Notes: generated from the sequence alone by a model not told the origin. Numbered from the stretch's first letter, positions 15,958 through 24,667 are shown. The stretch is DNA of 32,014 bases from Nitrospirota bacterium (GCA_021816465.1 JAKAYF010000021.1:1-32014); one strand, 5' to 3'. A program made the numbers and translations.

Positions 15958-18081
15958 GTGATTGAAAAGTCTCTCAAGGTTCTCGTTGTCGAGGATAATC
16001 CCGGAGATGTTCTTCTTGTGCAGGAAATGCTTCGCTCTGCGAGCGAAGACAGGATACAGCTTTTTTCTGTCAATCGGATTTCCCGGGCCGGCGGTCTTCT
16101 GGATGAAATGTCTGTCGATGCGATTTTACTCGATCTGGGACTTCCCGACAGCAATGGTCTTGAAACGCTTCGGAATATCCATGAAGTCTGCGAGGAGACT
16201 CCGATTATCGTCCTGTCTTCCCAGGAAGATGAACAGCTTGCGGTGACGGCCCTTCAGGTTGGTGCGCAGGACTTTCTGGTCAAGGGAACATTCAATGGGC
16301 ATATCCTGATCCGGTCTATCTTCTATGCCATCAAGCGAAAAGAGATGGACTCGAAGCTTTTTTATATGGCCTATCATGATCCCCTGACCGGACTGTCAAA
16401 CCGCAAGCATTTTCATGAACACCTGCTGCACTCGATTGCCTGGAGCGAACGGGCGGCACAAAAGTTTGCTGTTATTTTTTTTGATCTGGACAATTTCAAG
16501 AAGATCAACGACACGTATGGTCATTTGGCCGGGGATCACCTGCTTAGGCAGGTCTCCGACCGGATCCGGCGCGTTGTCCGGAAAGTGGATACCGTTGCCC
16601 GAATGGGCGGGGACGAATTCGCGATCATTCTGAACAATCTCGCAAACTTCAGCTACGTCGCCCATATGGCGAGAAAGATCAGGAAATATTTATGTCGTCC
16701 CTATACTGTCGAATCCACTCTTCTTGAAATCGATTTTTCGATGGGAATCAGCCTTTATCCTCTTGACGGGCGTAGCGAGTCCGATCTCGTCCGGAAGGCT
16801 GACAGGGCCATGTATCAGGCCAAGGCGTCCGGAGCGAAGAGGTTTCATTTCTACAACAATGAAATGGACGACAGGGAAACCAGCAGGCAGAACGTTCGTG
16901 CCGACTTTAAAAATGCGATCAAAAACAACGAGCTCTGCCTCCACTATCAACCGATTATCAGTCTTCGTACCCATGAGATCATGTCTGTCGAGGCGCTTGT
17001 TCGCTGGAGACACCCCAGAAGGGGGTTCCTGTTTCCCGGAGATTTCCTGACGGAGATTATGGGGACGGAGTTGATTGTTTCTCTTGGAGATTTCGTTTTT
17101 GAATCAGTCTTTTCATGCCTTTCCAGATGGAAGTCCCAGGGGATCCTGATCCCGGTCAGCGTCAATGTCGATCTCATGCAGATGAAACAGCCTGATTTTT
17201 ATAAAAAAATACTGAGGCTTATGGCCCGTTATCCGGATGTTCCTCCACACCTTTTAGAGATAGAAATTCTCGAGACGACTTCTGCGGAGGACTTTCCAAA
17301 CCTTCGGGAAGTTCTTGATTCGCTCCATGGGCTGGGGGTCAGTCTTTCCATCGATGATTTCGGGACAGGGTATTCCTCTCTTTCCTATCTTAAGAAAATC
17401 CCGTTCGATACGCTGAAAATAGACCAGAGTTTTGTGATCAGCATGCTTGAGAACAGGGAAAATCTTGCCATTATCGAAAGCATCTCCAGCCTGGCAAGGA
17501 TTTTTGGCCGCAATGTGGTAGCGGAAGGCATGGAAAAGATGTCCTACAGTCCGATGTTGATGGCGATGGGATGTGAGATGGCCCAGGGATATGCCATTTC
17601 GAAACCGCTTCCGCCTGAGGAGTTTATTGATTGGAGATCTCTCTGGCTGGAAAGGGACCACTCCGAAGGAGTCCTGCCTGGCTCGAATATTGCCGAGCTG
17701 TCTATACTTCTGACCCAGATATCGCATCTGTCCTGGATACAAAAGATTATTTCCATGGCTGAAAAAGTGGATGATTCTTTCTCCTCCATACCTGAGGAAG
17801 AAGGGTTGGAACGATCACCTGTTGAGGGCTGGTACAGCAATGAAGGCGTTTCCCTTTACGGCGATATCCCGACATTCGAACGACTTTCCTCGACCCACAG
17901 GGAGTCGGTGGACCTTGTTCGGGAAGTTTTCAGGAGAATCCGAGAAAAAAATAAAAATGCCACCAGGTATTATTCCCGCCACCTGCTTTTGCAGAAAGAC
18001 TCCCTTCTTGCTCTTTATGGAGCCCTTCAAAAAGATGCTCTCTTTCATTCGATAATGCGTGGAAAATTGGAAAAAGCCTGA
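15958..18081 (+). CDS. Receiver-GGDEF-EAL c-di-GMP protein with CZB-like tail
   Basis: 707 residues from a GTG 4 nt past the preceding stop. Domains in order are as follows. Receiver at 5-125, with E12/D13 and phosphorylation site D59 (LLDLGLPDSNG). GGDEF at ~135-300, with active site GGDEF at 217-221 and an inhibitory I-site RKVD at 208-211 at the canonical distance. EAL at ~315-560, with EAL at 345-347, EIEILETT at 434-441, DDFGTGYSSL at 466-475 and KIDQSF around 487. Both catalytic signatures look intact, so it could make and degrade c-di-GMP, with phosphorylation or the I-site setting the balance. The last ~125 residues resemble a CZB (chemoreceptor zinc-binding) domain: H590 in SHLSW, GWYSNEGVSLYG and H647. 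The expected Cys and last His are absent. It likely acts as output of the globin kinase encoded upstream. Confidence 0.92.
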   Translation: MIEKSLKVLVVEDNPGDVLLVQEMLRSASEDRIQLFSVNRISRAGGLLDEMSVDAILLDLGLPDSNGLETLRNIHEVCEETPIIVLSSQEDEQLAVTALQVGAQDFLVKGTFNGHILIRSIFYAIKRKEMDSKLFYMAYHDPLTGLSNRKHFHEHLLHSIAWSERAAQKFAVIFFDLDNFKKINDTYGHLAGDHLLRQVSDRIRRVVRKVDTVARMGGDEFAIILNNLANFSYVAHMARKIRKYLCRPYTVESTLLEIDFSMGISLYPLDGRSESDLVRKADRAMYQAKASGAKRFHFYNNEMDDRETSRQNVRADFKNAIKNNELCLHYQPIISLRTHEIMSVEALVRWRHPRRGFLFPGDFLTEIMGTELIVSLGDFVFESVFSCLSRWKSQGILIPVSVNVDLMQMKQPDFYKKILRLMARYPDVPPHLLEIEILETTSAEDFPNLREVLDSLHGLGVSLSIDDFGTGYSSLSYLKKIPFDTLKIDQSFVISMLENRENLAIIESISSLARIFGRNVVAEGMEKMSYSPMLMAMGCEMAQGYAISKPLPPEEFIDWRSLWLERDHSEGVLPGSNIAELSILLTQISHLSWIQKIISMAEKVDDSFSSIPEEEGLERSPVEGWYSNEGVSLYGDIPTFERLSSTHRESVDLVREVFRRIREKNKNATRYYSRHLLLQKDSLLALYGALQKDALFHSIMRGKLEKA

Positions 18082-18211
18082 TTTTTGCCGGCGGAGAGCG
18101 TCAGTGTGTTCCCTTTTTTATCCTTTTTTTAAGGCAGCTTTCCCCTTTTGGCCATTCCATGACAAGAAGATTTCATCCTTCATGAACTGAAAGTGACGGC
18201 TGCTTCCACCG

Positions 18212-18245
18212 CCGAACCTGAAAAATGGGTGTCGCGGAGGTTCGG
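18212..18245. other. Inverted repeat upstream of the arsR-like gene
   Basis: CCGAACCT (18212-18219) and AGGTTCGG (18238-18245) form a perfect 8-bp inverted repeat with an 18-nt gap. It sits in the 278-bp stretch between the c-di-GMP gene and the repressor gene. No T-run follows. It may be a weak terminator of the upstream operon or a protein site; I cannot tell which. Confidence 0.35.
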
Positions 18246-18287
18246 GGGCTTACCACAAGACTTGCGGCACTAATGTCTTTGTCATTC

Positions 18288-18313
18288 TTGACATGGTTCT
18301 AACTTGACATGGT
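18288..18313 (+). repeat. Direct repeat TTGACATGGT, two copies
   Basis: The 10-mer TTGACATGGT occurs at 18288-18297 and again at 18304-18313, a 16-bp period. The second copy contributes the -35 hexamer TTGACA of the repressor promoter. The first could be a second, upstream -35 or an activator half-site on nearly the same helix face. Confidence 0.8.
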
Positions 18314-18332
18314 CATAATATTATAACATTAT
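18304..18332 (+). promoter_or_regulatory. Predicted promoter of the arsR-efflux operon
   Basis: A perfect -35 TTGACA (18304-18309) is followed after 17 nt by CATTAT (18327-18332), which matches 4 of 6 bases of the -10 consensus. A better hexamer, TATAAT (18330-18335), exists at a 20-nt spacing. The operator palindrome overlaps this -10 region. Translation starts about 20-25 nt downstream. Confidence 0.6.
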
Positions 18333-18341
18333 AATATTATG
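18314..18341. promoter_or_regulatory. ArsR-family operator: perfect 11-bp palindrome
   Basis: CATAATATTAT (18314-18324) and ATAATATTATG (18331-18341) are exact reverse complements separated by the 6-nt spacer AACATT. The AT-rich interrupted palindrome is of the kind bound by dimeric ArsR/SmtB repressors. It covers the -10 and ends 19 nt before the repressor start, as expected for autorepression. The palindrome is seen directly; binding is inferred. Confidence 0.75.
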
Positions 18342-18359
18342 AGAGTTGAGGAGAGAAAA

Positions 18360-18662
18360 ATGATGACAGGAAAAATCCCTCCGGGAAAGGCTGTAAAGGG
18401 AGCCAGATGTCTACGGATCCTTGGGCATCCAGCGCGTCTTTCGGTGATTGCCATTCTTGCGGAAGGGGAGAGGAGCGTGAACGATCTTGCAGGACTTGTC
18501 GGAGTGAGTCAGTCCAATCTTTCCCAGCACCTTGCCCTCCTGAAAGACAGGGGGATCATCGACTCTGTCCGCGAGGGACATCAGGTTTTTTACCGGATTG
18601 CCAATCCGAGAGTCATGGAGTTTATGCGTCTGATGGAGGAGCTGTTTTGCCATGAATCCTGA
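18360..18662 (+). CDS. ArsR/SmtB-family transcriptional repressor
   Basis: 100 residues from ATG 18360, chosen because GAGGAG (18348-18353) lies 6 nt upstream. An earlier ATG at 18339 overlaps the operator. The winged helix-turn-helix is plain: GHPARLSVIAIL, SVNDLAGLVGVSQSNLSQHLALLKDRGII, then the wing SVREGHQVFYRI. The usual α3 metal motif (ELCVCDL of ArsR/SmtB) is missing, since SVNDLAG has no Cys. There are only two Cys, C17 near the N-terminus and C97 in LFCHES at the end. The recognition helix and tail recall the BigR/SqrR group, which senses persulfides through two Cys, but the first Cys sits elsewhere here. It overlaps the TolC gene by 11 nt and should repress the whole efflux operon until an inducer acts. 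The inducer is unknown. Confidence 0.87.
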   Translation: MMTGKIPPGKAVKGARCLRILGHPARLSVIAILAEGERSVNDLAGLVGVSQSNLSQHLALLKDRGIIDSVREGHQVFYRIANPRVMEFMRLMEELFCHES

Positions 18663-20103
18663 AATCCGTTTTGCCGGAAGGTGGTCTTTGCCCTTTTCCC
18701 GATTCCTTCTCTGCATGCTGTTTTTTGGGGTCTTCTGGAAAGCCTCCGGGGCCAGTGCCCTGACTTTGTCGGAGGCCGTCTCCCAGGCCCTTTCCAAAAA
18801 CCCGTCCCTTCTCGAATCAAGCCTGTCGGGCGCGATCATGCATGCCAGAAAGATTCAGGCAATGGGAGCATGGCTTCCGGCAATGTCTGTAAGCGAGTCG
18901 GCCATCAGTACGACCAACCCCCTGAACGCTTTCGGCCTTCTGCTCAATGAGGGGGTTGTTCAGGCGGGGCAGCTTTCGAATGTCAATGAGCTGAACAACC
19001 CTTCGGTTACCCAAGCGTTCGGTTTTGCGGCGGTTGTTTCCGAGACGGTTTTTCAGGGTGGCAGGCGATATTTTACCTACCAGGCATCCACGAAAGGGGA
19101 GCAGGCAGCGAACCTGCAGGTTGAAAGAACCCGGGAAGAACTGATCTCCAATGTCACGAAGGCTTATTTCAATGTGGTTGTTTCGGAGAAAAATCTTGAA
19201 GTGATTGACCGGGAGCGTGCGGCAGTGCAGTCCTCTCTTGCCCGGGCTTCCGAGTCCTACAAGGAGGGCGGAATCGACAAGACGATGTTCGATGAGGCAA
19301 AGCTCGAATCCCAGTCCGTCGAACTGTCCTATTTCAGGGCGAAAAAAGCTGTGGAAGTGAACAAGATGAAACTTGCGAGACTGATGGGTATTCCATCTGG
19401 AAACCTTCGGGACGCATTGTCCAGGGAGCGCTTCAGTCTTCCTCCCGGAGGGGTAAGGTGGGCCCGTTCTGTTATCGATCGTTACTCGACGGCGAAAAAT
19501 CAGGCTGTTTCTTCAGAGGCCCTTTCTCACCGCCCGGACTATCAGGCCAGCGTTCTGGAAGTGAAAAGTGGTTCGAGCCAGCTCTCCGCAGCGCATTCAG
19601 GGTTTTGGCCGGCGCTGTCTGCGCAGGGAATTTTTAATGAATATGCGCAGGGAATCAATACCTGGGGAAAGCAGGACTACACGGTCATGGGGACGCTAAG
19701 CTGGTCGATCCTGAATGGGCTCTCCGACAAGGAGGAAAGTGAAAGGTCTCATGCAAGGCTTCGTCAGGCCCTCTATTCCAGGCAGGATCTGAAGTCAAAA
19801 ATCGTTTACGAGGTGGAGAAGGCCCGGAGTGATGCCAGAGTGCTGGAGTCGACGCTTGAGTTTGACAGCCAGAAGGTCAGCATCCGTTCGGAAGAGGAAC
19901 AAGTGGAAAAAGATCGGGTGACCCAGGGGATTGATCCCCCGGTCAAACTTCTCGAAGCGGAGGTTCGTCTGGCCAATGCCAGGCTTGCATGGCTTTCGGA
20001 CAAGACTGCACTTATGGATGCGGGGGTTGATCTTTTGCTGGCAACAGGGGAGCTGGGCAACAGGGGGATGGTTCCGGGAGCGATGGAGGTTTCTGGAAAA
20101 TGA
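18652..20103 (+). CDS. TolC-family outer-membrane efflux protein
   Basis: 483 residues with a signal peptide (RFLLCMLFFGVFW core, cleavage around ASA). The mature protein then starts LTLSEAVSQALSKNPSL, a standard outer-membrane efflux protein opening. The two-fold repeat of long helical segments and β-strands is visible: one half around residues 40-250 and the second around 290-470. TolC-like proteins form a trimeric barrel and periplasmic tunnel, the exit duct of tripartite pumps. The ATG at 18652 lies inside the repressor gene (11-nt overlap). The stop overlaps the adaptor start as ATGA at 20100. It works with the next two genes as a single pump. Confidence 0.9.
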   Translation: MNPEIRFAGRWSLPFSRFLLCMLFFGVFWKASGASALTLSEAVSQALSKNPSLLESSLSGAIMHARKIQAMGAWLPAMSVSESAISTTNPLNAFGLLLNEGVVQAGQLSNVNELNNPSVTQAFGFAAVVSETVFQGGRRYFTYQASTKGEQAANLQVERTREELISNVTKAYFNVVVSEKNLEVIDRERAAVQSSLARASESYKEGGIDKTMFDEAKLESQSVELSYFRAKKAVEVNKMKLARLMGIPSGNLRDALSRERFSLPPGGVRWARSVIDRYSTAKNQAVSSEALSHRPDYQASVLEVKSGSSQLSAAHSGFWPALSAQGIFNEYAQGINTWGKQDYTVMGTLSWSILNGLSDKEESERSHARLRQALYSRQDLKSKIVYEVEKARSDARVLESTLEFDSQKVSIRSEEEQVEKDRVTQGIDPPVKLLEAEVRLANARLAWLSDKTALMDAGVDLLLATGELGNRGMVPGAMEVSGK

Positions 20104-21194
20104 AAGGTTTTATGATGGAAAAGTTGATAGCACTATGGAAAAAGACGTCTTTTACGGGTGTTATTGGAGTGTCTCTCCTGTGTCTGGAGTCTTCTTGTCA
20201 TGAGTCGTCCAGACCTCCGGAAAACAAGATCCTCCCTTCTGTCAATGTCCGTGTCTCGGAGGTCACACATGGAGGTGCCACTCATTTGTCCAGGGTTTCC
20301 GGTGTTGTCGAAGGTGAAAAAGATGCCAGGATCAACAGCAGGGTTCAGGCAAGGGTCGAGTCTGTCCGTGTTCGGACAGGCCAGCTGGTTCGCAAGGGAG
20401 ATCTTCTGCTCAAGCTCTCCGGGCGGGCCGTTTCCGACAGGGTGGCTGCGGCCCGTGCCCGCTTTGATGATGCCCATGGGCGATTCTTGAGAGTGGATGC
20501 CCTCTATCAGAAAAAAGAGGCTTCAAGGCAGGAATGGGATGAGGCCAGGGCCCGGGACCTGATGGCATCCGCAGACTACTCTGCAGCAAAAAATGCGTTG
20601 TCGATGACTCGCATTACCGCTCCCTTTTCCGGCAGGGTGGCTCTCCGGAACGTCAGGGTCGGGGATGTTGTCAGCCCCGGTTTTCTTCTTGCTGAAGTCC
20701 TGAGGGAGGGGAATCTCCGGGTTACGGCCAATATTCCAGAGCATCTTGCAGGTGATATGGTGCCCGGGACGCGTCTTGCCTTCAGGGTCAAGGTCAATGG
20801 AACGACAAGGGATTTACCGGCGACGGTCCATTCGGTCTCGCCGAGATCCGACCCGGGAACCCATACTGTCCTCCTGAGGGCGGATCTCGGTGGTGTTCCC
20901 GGGTTGCGTCCGGGTTCTTATGGGGTGCTCCTGTTGCCCTCCGGCAAGGAGTCCGGTGCTCTTGTCCCGAAAAGTGCCGTGATTGATCACGACGGAATCC
21001 GGGAAGTTTTTGTCGTCGAAAACGGAATGGCGGAACTTCGGTTCATCAGGACCGGTCATCTGAAAGCTTCTCCTGCCCATGGTGGTCCTTTTGTAGAGGT
21101 GCTGTCGGGGCTTAATCCCGGAGAGAAGGTTGTCACCTTTCATGATGGAGAGCTGATGAATCAGAGTCCTGTCCACGTGTTGGGAGAAAGCTGA
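20100..21194 (+). CDS. RND efflux periplasmic adaptor (HlyD/AcrA family) lipoprotein
   Basis: 364 residues. The N-terminus has KK, a hydrophobic stretch (GVIGVSLLCLES) and the lipobox LESSC, so it is likely lipid-anchored at Cys33. The barrel-sandwich (lipoyl-like) halves flank a short helical hairpin: RINSRVQARVESVRVRTGQLVRKGDLLLKL first, then MTRITAPFSGRVALRNVRVGDVV. The β-barrel and membrane-proximal parts follow, ending PGEKVVTFHDG. The adaptor links the inner-membrane pump to the TolC-like duct. The ATG at 20100 overlaps the preceding stop and has GGAGG about 10 nt upstream. The TGA at its end overlaps the pump gene's ATG by one base (TGATG at 21192-21196). Internal ATG codons at 20112 and 20115 are possible alternative starts. 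Confidence 0.9.
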   Translation: MKGFMMEKLIALWKKTSFTGVIGVSLLCLESSCHESSRPPENKILPSVNVRVSEVTHGGATHLSRVSGVVEGEKDARINSRVQARVESVRVRTGQLVRKGDLLLKLSGRAVSDRVAAARARFDDAHGRFLRVDALYQKKEASRQEWDEARARDLMASADYSAAKNALSMTRITAPFSGRVALRNVRVGDVVSPGFLLAEVLREGNLRVTANIPEHLAGDMVPGTRLAFRVKVNGTTRDLPATVHSVSPRSDPGTHTVLLRADLGGVPGLRPGSYGVLLLPSGKESGALVPKSAVIDHDGIREVFVVENGMAELRFIRTGHLKASPAHGGPFVEVLSGLNPGEKVVTFHDGELMNQSPVHVLGES

Positions 21195-24100
21195 TGTTGG
21201 ACAGCCAGAAACATGGATCTGGATTCGCGGGATGGCTTTCCCGCACGTTCATCGATTCTCCGCTGACACCGGTCCTGATCCTGATTTCTCTTGCTCTTGG
21301 TGGCCTGGCGATTATGAAAACACCAAGGGAGGAGGATCCCCAGATCAAGGTTCCCATGATGGATCTTTTTGTTTCGGATCCGGGAATGTCCGCAACGGAG
21401 ATGGCCCGCCACATCGTGGCACCGCTTGAGCGTCATCTTTCCCGCATCAAGGGAGTCAAGGCCGTCTACTCCCGCTCCGAAAGCGGAACGGCTGTCGTGA
21501 CTGTTCGCTTTCATGTCGGCGAGCCTATGGGGAGGAGCCTGGTCAAGATATACAGCGAAGTCATGAAGAGCCGGGGATATCTTCCCAGGGACACGGGCCC
21601 TGTGGTTGTCAAGCCGATGGATATCAATGATGTGCCTGTCATGGCGGTGACATTGTATTCGGGAAGCGAGTCCGATGCGGTCCTGCGTCGTCTTGCGGAG
21701 GAAGTTGCATCGAGTTTCAAAAGAATCCCGGGAACGGGGCAAGTCACGGTCATTGGTGGAAGAATGCGCACTGTCAGGGTTGTCCTGAGTCCCTCCGCTC
21801 TGACGGCACACCATTTGACCGCTCTTGATATCTCCTCTGCGATCTGGCGGTCGAACAGGAGTATCGATCTCGGAAGCTTTGACCGGAACAATATTTCCTA
21901 TCAGGTAGCGCTTTCCGGTTCCCTGACAAAGGTTTCCCAGCTTCGGAACCTGGTCGTTTCCGTTCAGAACGGAAAAAGCATTCATCTGTCCCAGGTTGCA
22001 ACGGTGACCGATGGTCCCGGTCCGCTTGACAGTTATGTCTGGATCGGCCATCCACCAACTTCCCCCGAGGCGGGAGACCAAACCGCGGTGACTGTTGCGG
22101 TCGCCAAGAAAAAAGGAATCAATGCTGTTCTTGTTTCCGGCAAGATTCTCGAGAAGATGAAAGATCTCTCGGCAAGAAAGATTCCTTCTGATATTCACTG
22201 GACTGTGACCAGAAATTATGGTCATACGGCCAATGAAAAAGCTGATGATCTTTTATTGCATCTTGTTGTTGCAACAATTGCGGTGATTCTTCTCGTCGCA
22301 CTCGGTCTTTCTCTTCGGGAGTCCGGTGTTGTGGCCGTTGCAATCCCGGTGACGCTTGCCCTCACATTGTTCGGATCGATGATGATCGGCTACACCGTCA
22401 ACCGGGTTACCCTGTTTGCTCTGATCTTTTCTATCGGAATCCTGGTGGATGACGCAATCGTTGTGGTTGAGAACATTAATCGCCATTTTCATTTCCTGGG
22501 AGGAAAAAGAGACCGGGATACCCTTCTTGAAAGAGCCGTCTATGCGGTTGGAGAGGTTGGCAATCCAACAATCCTGGCAACTTTTACGGTGATAGGAGCC
22601 CTGTTTCCCATGGCGTTTGTCAGCGGGCTGATGGGGCCTTATATGCGTCCGATTCCGGTTAACGCCTCGCTTGCAATGACCGGGTCTCTGCTTGTGGCCT
22701 TGACGGTGGTTCCTTTTCTGGCTCTCCGGATGGTTCCCCCGGCAGGTCATCACAACAAGGTGATGGGGAAGATCGACGGGGGAATCCGCCATCTGTACAG
22801 GGTGATCATGGTTCCGCTGCTGGAGTCACGATTGCGGCAAAATCTGTTTTTTGGAGTGGTTCTTTTCCTGACGGTCGGGGTCATGGCTTTTTTTGAGACC
22901 AGGACGCTTTTGCTGAAGATGCTTCCCTTCGACAACAAGAGTGAGCTCGATGTTGTTATTGACATGCCGGCGGGGACGACACTTGAGACGACCGCCCGAA
23001 CGGCTCTGGCGCTTGAAGGTGTTATTTTGCGCGACCCGTCGGTTTCTTCGGATCAGGCCTATGTCGGCCTTGCTGCCCCGTTCGACTTTAACGGACTTGT
23101 CAGACATTACTACCTGCGGCGTGGGAAAAGGGTTGCCGAAATCCATGTCAATCTCCTGCCGAAAGAGAGGCGTTCCCTGCAAAGCCACCGGATTGCGGAA
23201 GAACTCGAACGGAAGCTGTCTCCTGTGGCGGCATCCTTCGGTGCAAGGATCAAAATGGTCGAAGTGCCGCCAGGGCCTCCGGTCATGGCCCCGATCGTTG
23301 CCGAGGTGATGGGGCCGGATCAGGCTTCGATCACCGCCTATGCCGAAAAGGTTCGGGATGTTTTTCGGCATAGCAGTGGGGTGATTGATGTCGATTCAAC
23401 TCTTCCCGATCCGCAGGTCCGCTACAGGATCCGTGTCGATCAGGAAAAGGCGGCCCTTTCTGGGGTTTCGACCGAGGAGATTGAAAAGGCTCTGGCGCTT
23501 GGACTGCACGGTGAGACGGGTGAATTGCATACGGCTTCGGGAAAAGGCTACGTCCCCATTATTCTGGAGGTTTCGAGGAAGGATCGTTCCTCCATCAAGG
23601 ATCTGGATTCGATTATGGTCCGATCGGGCAACGGTCATCTTGTTCCCCTGGGAACGCTGATCGATGTCTCCAAAGAACAGGCTCCTGCCGTTCTTTACCG
23701 CAAGAATCTTCGTCCCGTGGTCTATGTAACGGGCAATACAACAGGATCGGGCAGGAGTCCTGTCTATGCGGCCGTGGATCTTTCGAGAAAGCTTCCTCCC
23801 GCGGACCTCTCGGGCCACATGGAGCCTGTACGCCAATATTTCTGGGGTTATCCGTCATCGAGTGAAAATCTTTCTGTCCGCTGGGGTGGCGAATGGCATG
23901 TGACCTATGTGACCTTCAGGGACATGGGGATCGCCTTTGTTGCCGCGATTGTGGTCATTTACCTCCTGATCGTGATTCAGTTCAAAAGCTATGTCACCCC
24001 AATGATCATCATGTCGCCTATTCCGTTAGCCCTGATTGGTGTGATCCCGGGCCATGTGTTGCTGGGGTCGAACTTTACGGCGACCTCAATGATCGGTTTT

Positions 24101-24424
24101 ATTGCCCTTGGAGGAATCATGGTTCGGAACTCGATCCTTCTGGTGGACTTCATGCATACGAAAAAAGCAGAGGGAGTTGACCTGAAGCAGGCGGTTCTGG
24201 AAGCCGGTGCGATCAGGACACGTCCCATATTGCTGACAGCGCTGGCGTTGGTTGCCGGCTCCTTTGTCATCCTCTCCGATCCGATTTTTCGGGGAATGGC
24301 GATTGCGCTTCTGTCCGGGTCGATCGTTTCGACGGTCCTGACGCTCGTGCTTGTTCCCCTCCTGATTGCCCGGGTGGAGGGGAGTCGCTGGTCGGAAGGC
24401 CGGCGGGAAGTGGCGGGAAACTGA
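21194..24424 (+). CDS. RND-family efflux pump inner-membrane protein (AcrB-like)
   Basis: 1076 residues, the size of AcrB-type pumps, with twelve helices: TM1 near residue 30, then clusters at about 335-530 and 870-1060, separated by large periplasmic loops. Helix 4 carries GILVDDAIVVVENI, whose paired aspartates match the proton-relay Asp407/408 of AcrB. That fits drug/organic-substrate pumps better than the CusA/CzcA heavy-metal group, though this is by eye. PREEDPQIKVPMMDLFV and MARHIVAPLERHLSRIKGV near the N-terminus are typical of a large, poorly characterised RND branch. It takes substrate from periplasm or membrane and drives it out through the adaptor and TolC-like duct using proton flow. 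Control by the ArsR-type repressor is expected. The specific substrate is unknown. Confidence 0.93.
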   Translation: MLDSQKHGSGFAGWLSRTFIDSPLTPVLILISLALGGLAIMKTPREEDPQIKVPMMDLFVSDPGMSATEMARHIVAPLERHLSRIKGVKAVYSRSESGTAVVTVRFHVGEPMGRSLVKIYSEVMKSRGYLPRDTGPVVVKPMDINDVPVMAVTLYSGSESDAVLRRLAEEVASSFKRIPGTGQVTVIGGRMRTVRVVLSPSALTAHHLTALDISSAIWRSNRSIDLGSFDRNNISYQVALSGSLTKVSQLRNLVVSVQNGKSIHLSQVATVTDGPGPLDSYVWIGHPPTSPEAGDQTAVTVAVAKKKGINAVLVSGKILEKMKDLSARKIPSDIHWTVTRNYGHTANEKADDLLLHLVVATIAVILLVALGLSLRESGVVAVAIPVTLALTLFGSMMIGYTVNRVTLFALIFSIGILVDDAIVVVENINRHFHFLGGKRDRDTLLERAVYAVGEVGNPTILATFTVIGALFPMAFVSGLMGPYMRPIPVNASLAMTGSLLVALTVVPFLALRMVPPAGHHNKVMGKIDGGIRHLYRVIMVPLLESRLRQNLFFGVVLFLTVGVMAFFETRTLLLKMLPFDNKSELDVVIDMPAGTTLETTARTALALEGVILRDPSVSSDQAYVGLAAPFDFNGLVRHYYLRRGKRVAEIHVNLLPKERRSLQSHRIAEELERKLSPVAASFGARIKMVEVPPGPPVMAPIVAEVMGPDQASITAYAEKVRDVFRHSSGVIDVDSTLPDPQVRYRIRVDQEKAALSGVSTEEIEKALALGLHGETGELHTASGKGYVPIILEVSRKDRSSIKDLDSIMVRSGNGHLVPLGTLIDVSKEQAPAVLYRKNLRPVVYVTGNTTGSGRSPVYAAVDLSRKLPPADLSGHMEPVRQYFWGYPSSSENLSVRWGGEWHVTYVTFRDMGIAFVAAIVVIYLLIVIQFKSYVTPMIIMSPIPLALIGVIPGHVLLGSNFTATSMIGFIALGGIMVRNSILLVDFMHTKKAEGVDLKQAVLEAGAIRTRPILLTALALVAGSFVILSDPIFRGMAIALLSGSIVSTVLTLVLVPLLIARVEGSRWSEGRREVAGN

Positions 24425-24454
24425 TTTTGGGATTTCTGATAATGGAGGAGTAAG

Positions 24455-24667
24455 ATGTCGATGGAAAGAATGATCCGTGCATTGGCCGGATCCATGATAC
24501 TGATCAGCCTGCTTTTGTCTGTGTATGTTTCAAGGGAGTGGCTGTGGCTGACAACGTTTGTGGGAGCCAATCTCCTGCAGTCCTCAATAACCCGCTGGTG
24601 TCTTGCGGAATCCATCTTGAGAAAAATTCTCCGGAGACCTGCTCAAGAAGAAAAGAATTGCTGTTGA
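24455..24667 (+). CDS. DUF2892 (YgaP-like) small membrane protein
   Basis: 70 residues. MERMIRALAGSMILISLLLS, then WLWLTTFVGANLLQSSITRWC, matches the two-helix DUF2892/YgaP transmembrane domain, including the NLLQS phrase and the Cys after it. The C-terminus ends in NCC. Such proteins often sit near sulfur or thiol stress genes: YgaP itself is a membrane rhodanese, and BigR operons carry a DUF2892 protein. ATG 24455 is 4 nt after GGAGGAG; ATG 24461 has a longer 10-nt spacing. It sits 30 nt after the pump gene and 13 nt before the dehydrogenase, so it is part of the same operon. Confidence 0.8.
   Translation: MSMERMIRALAGSMILISLLLSVYVSREWLWLTTFVGANLLQSSITRWCLAESILRKILRRPAQEEKNCC

Noticed and set aside
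21161-22225. 354-codon minus-strand frame opposite the RND pump
   Set aside because: Its sequence is His/Arg-rich without structure, and the RND pump on the other strand is unmistakable.
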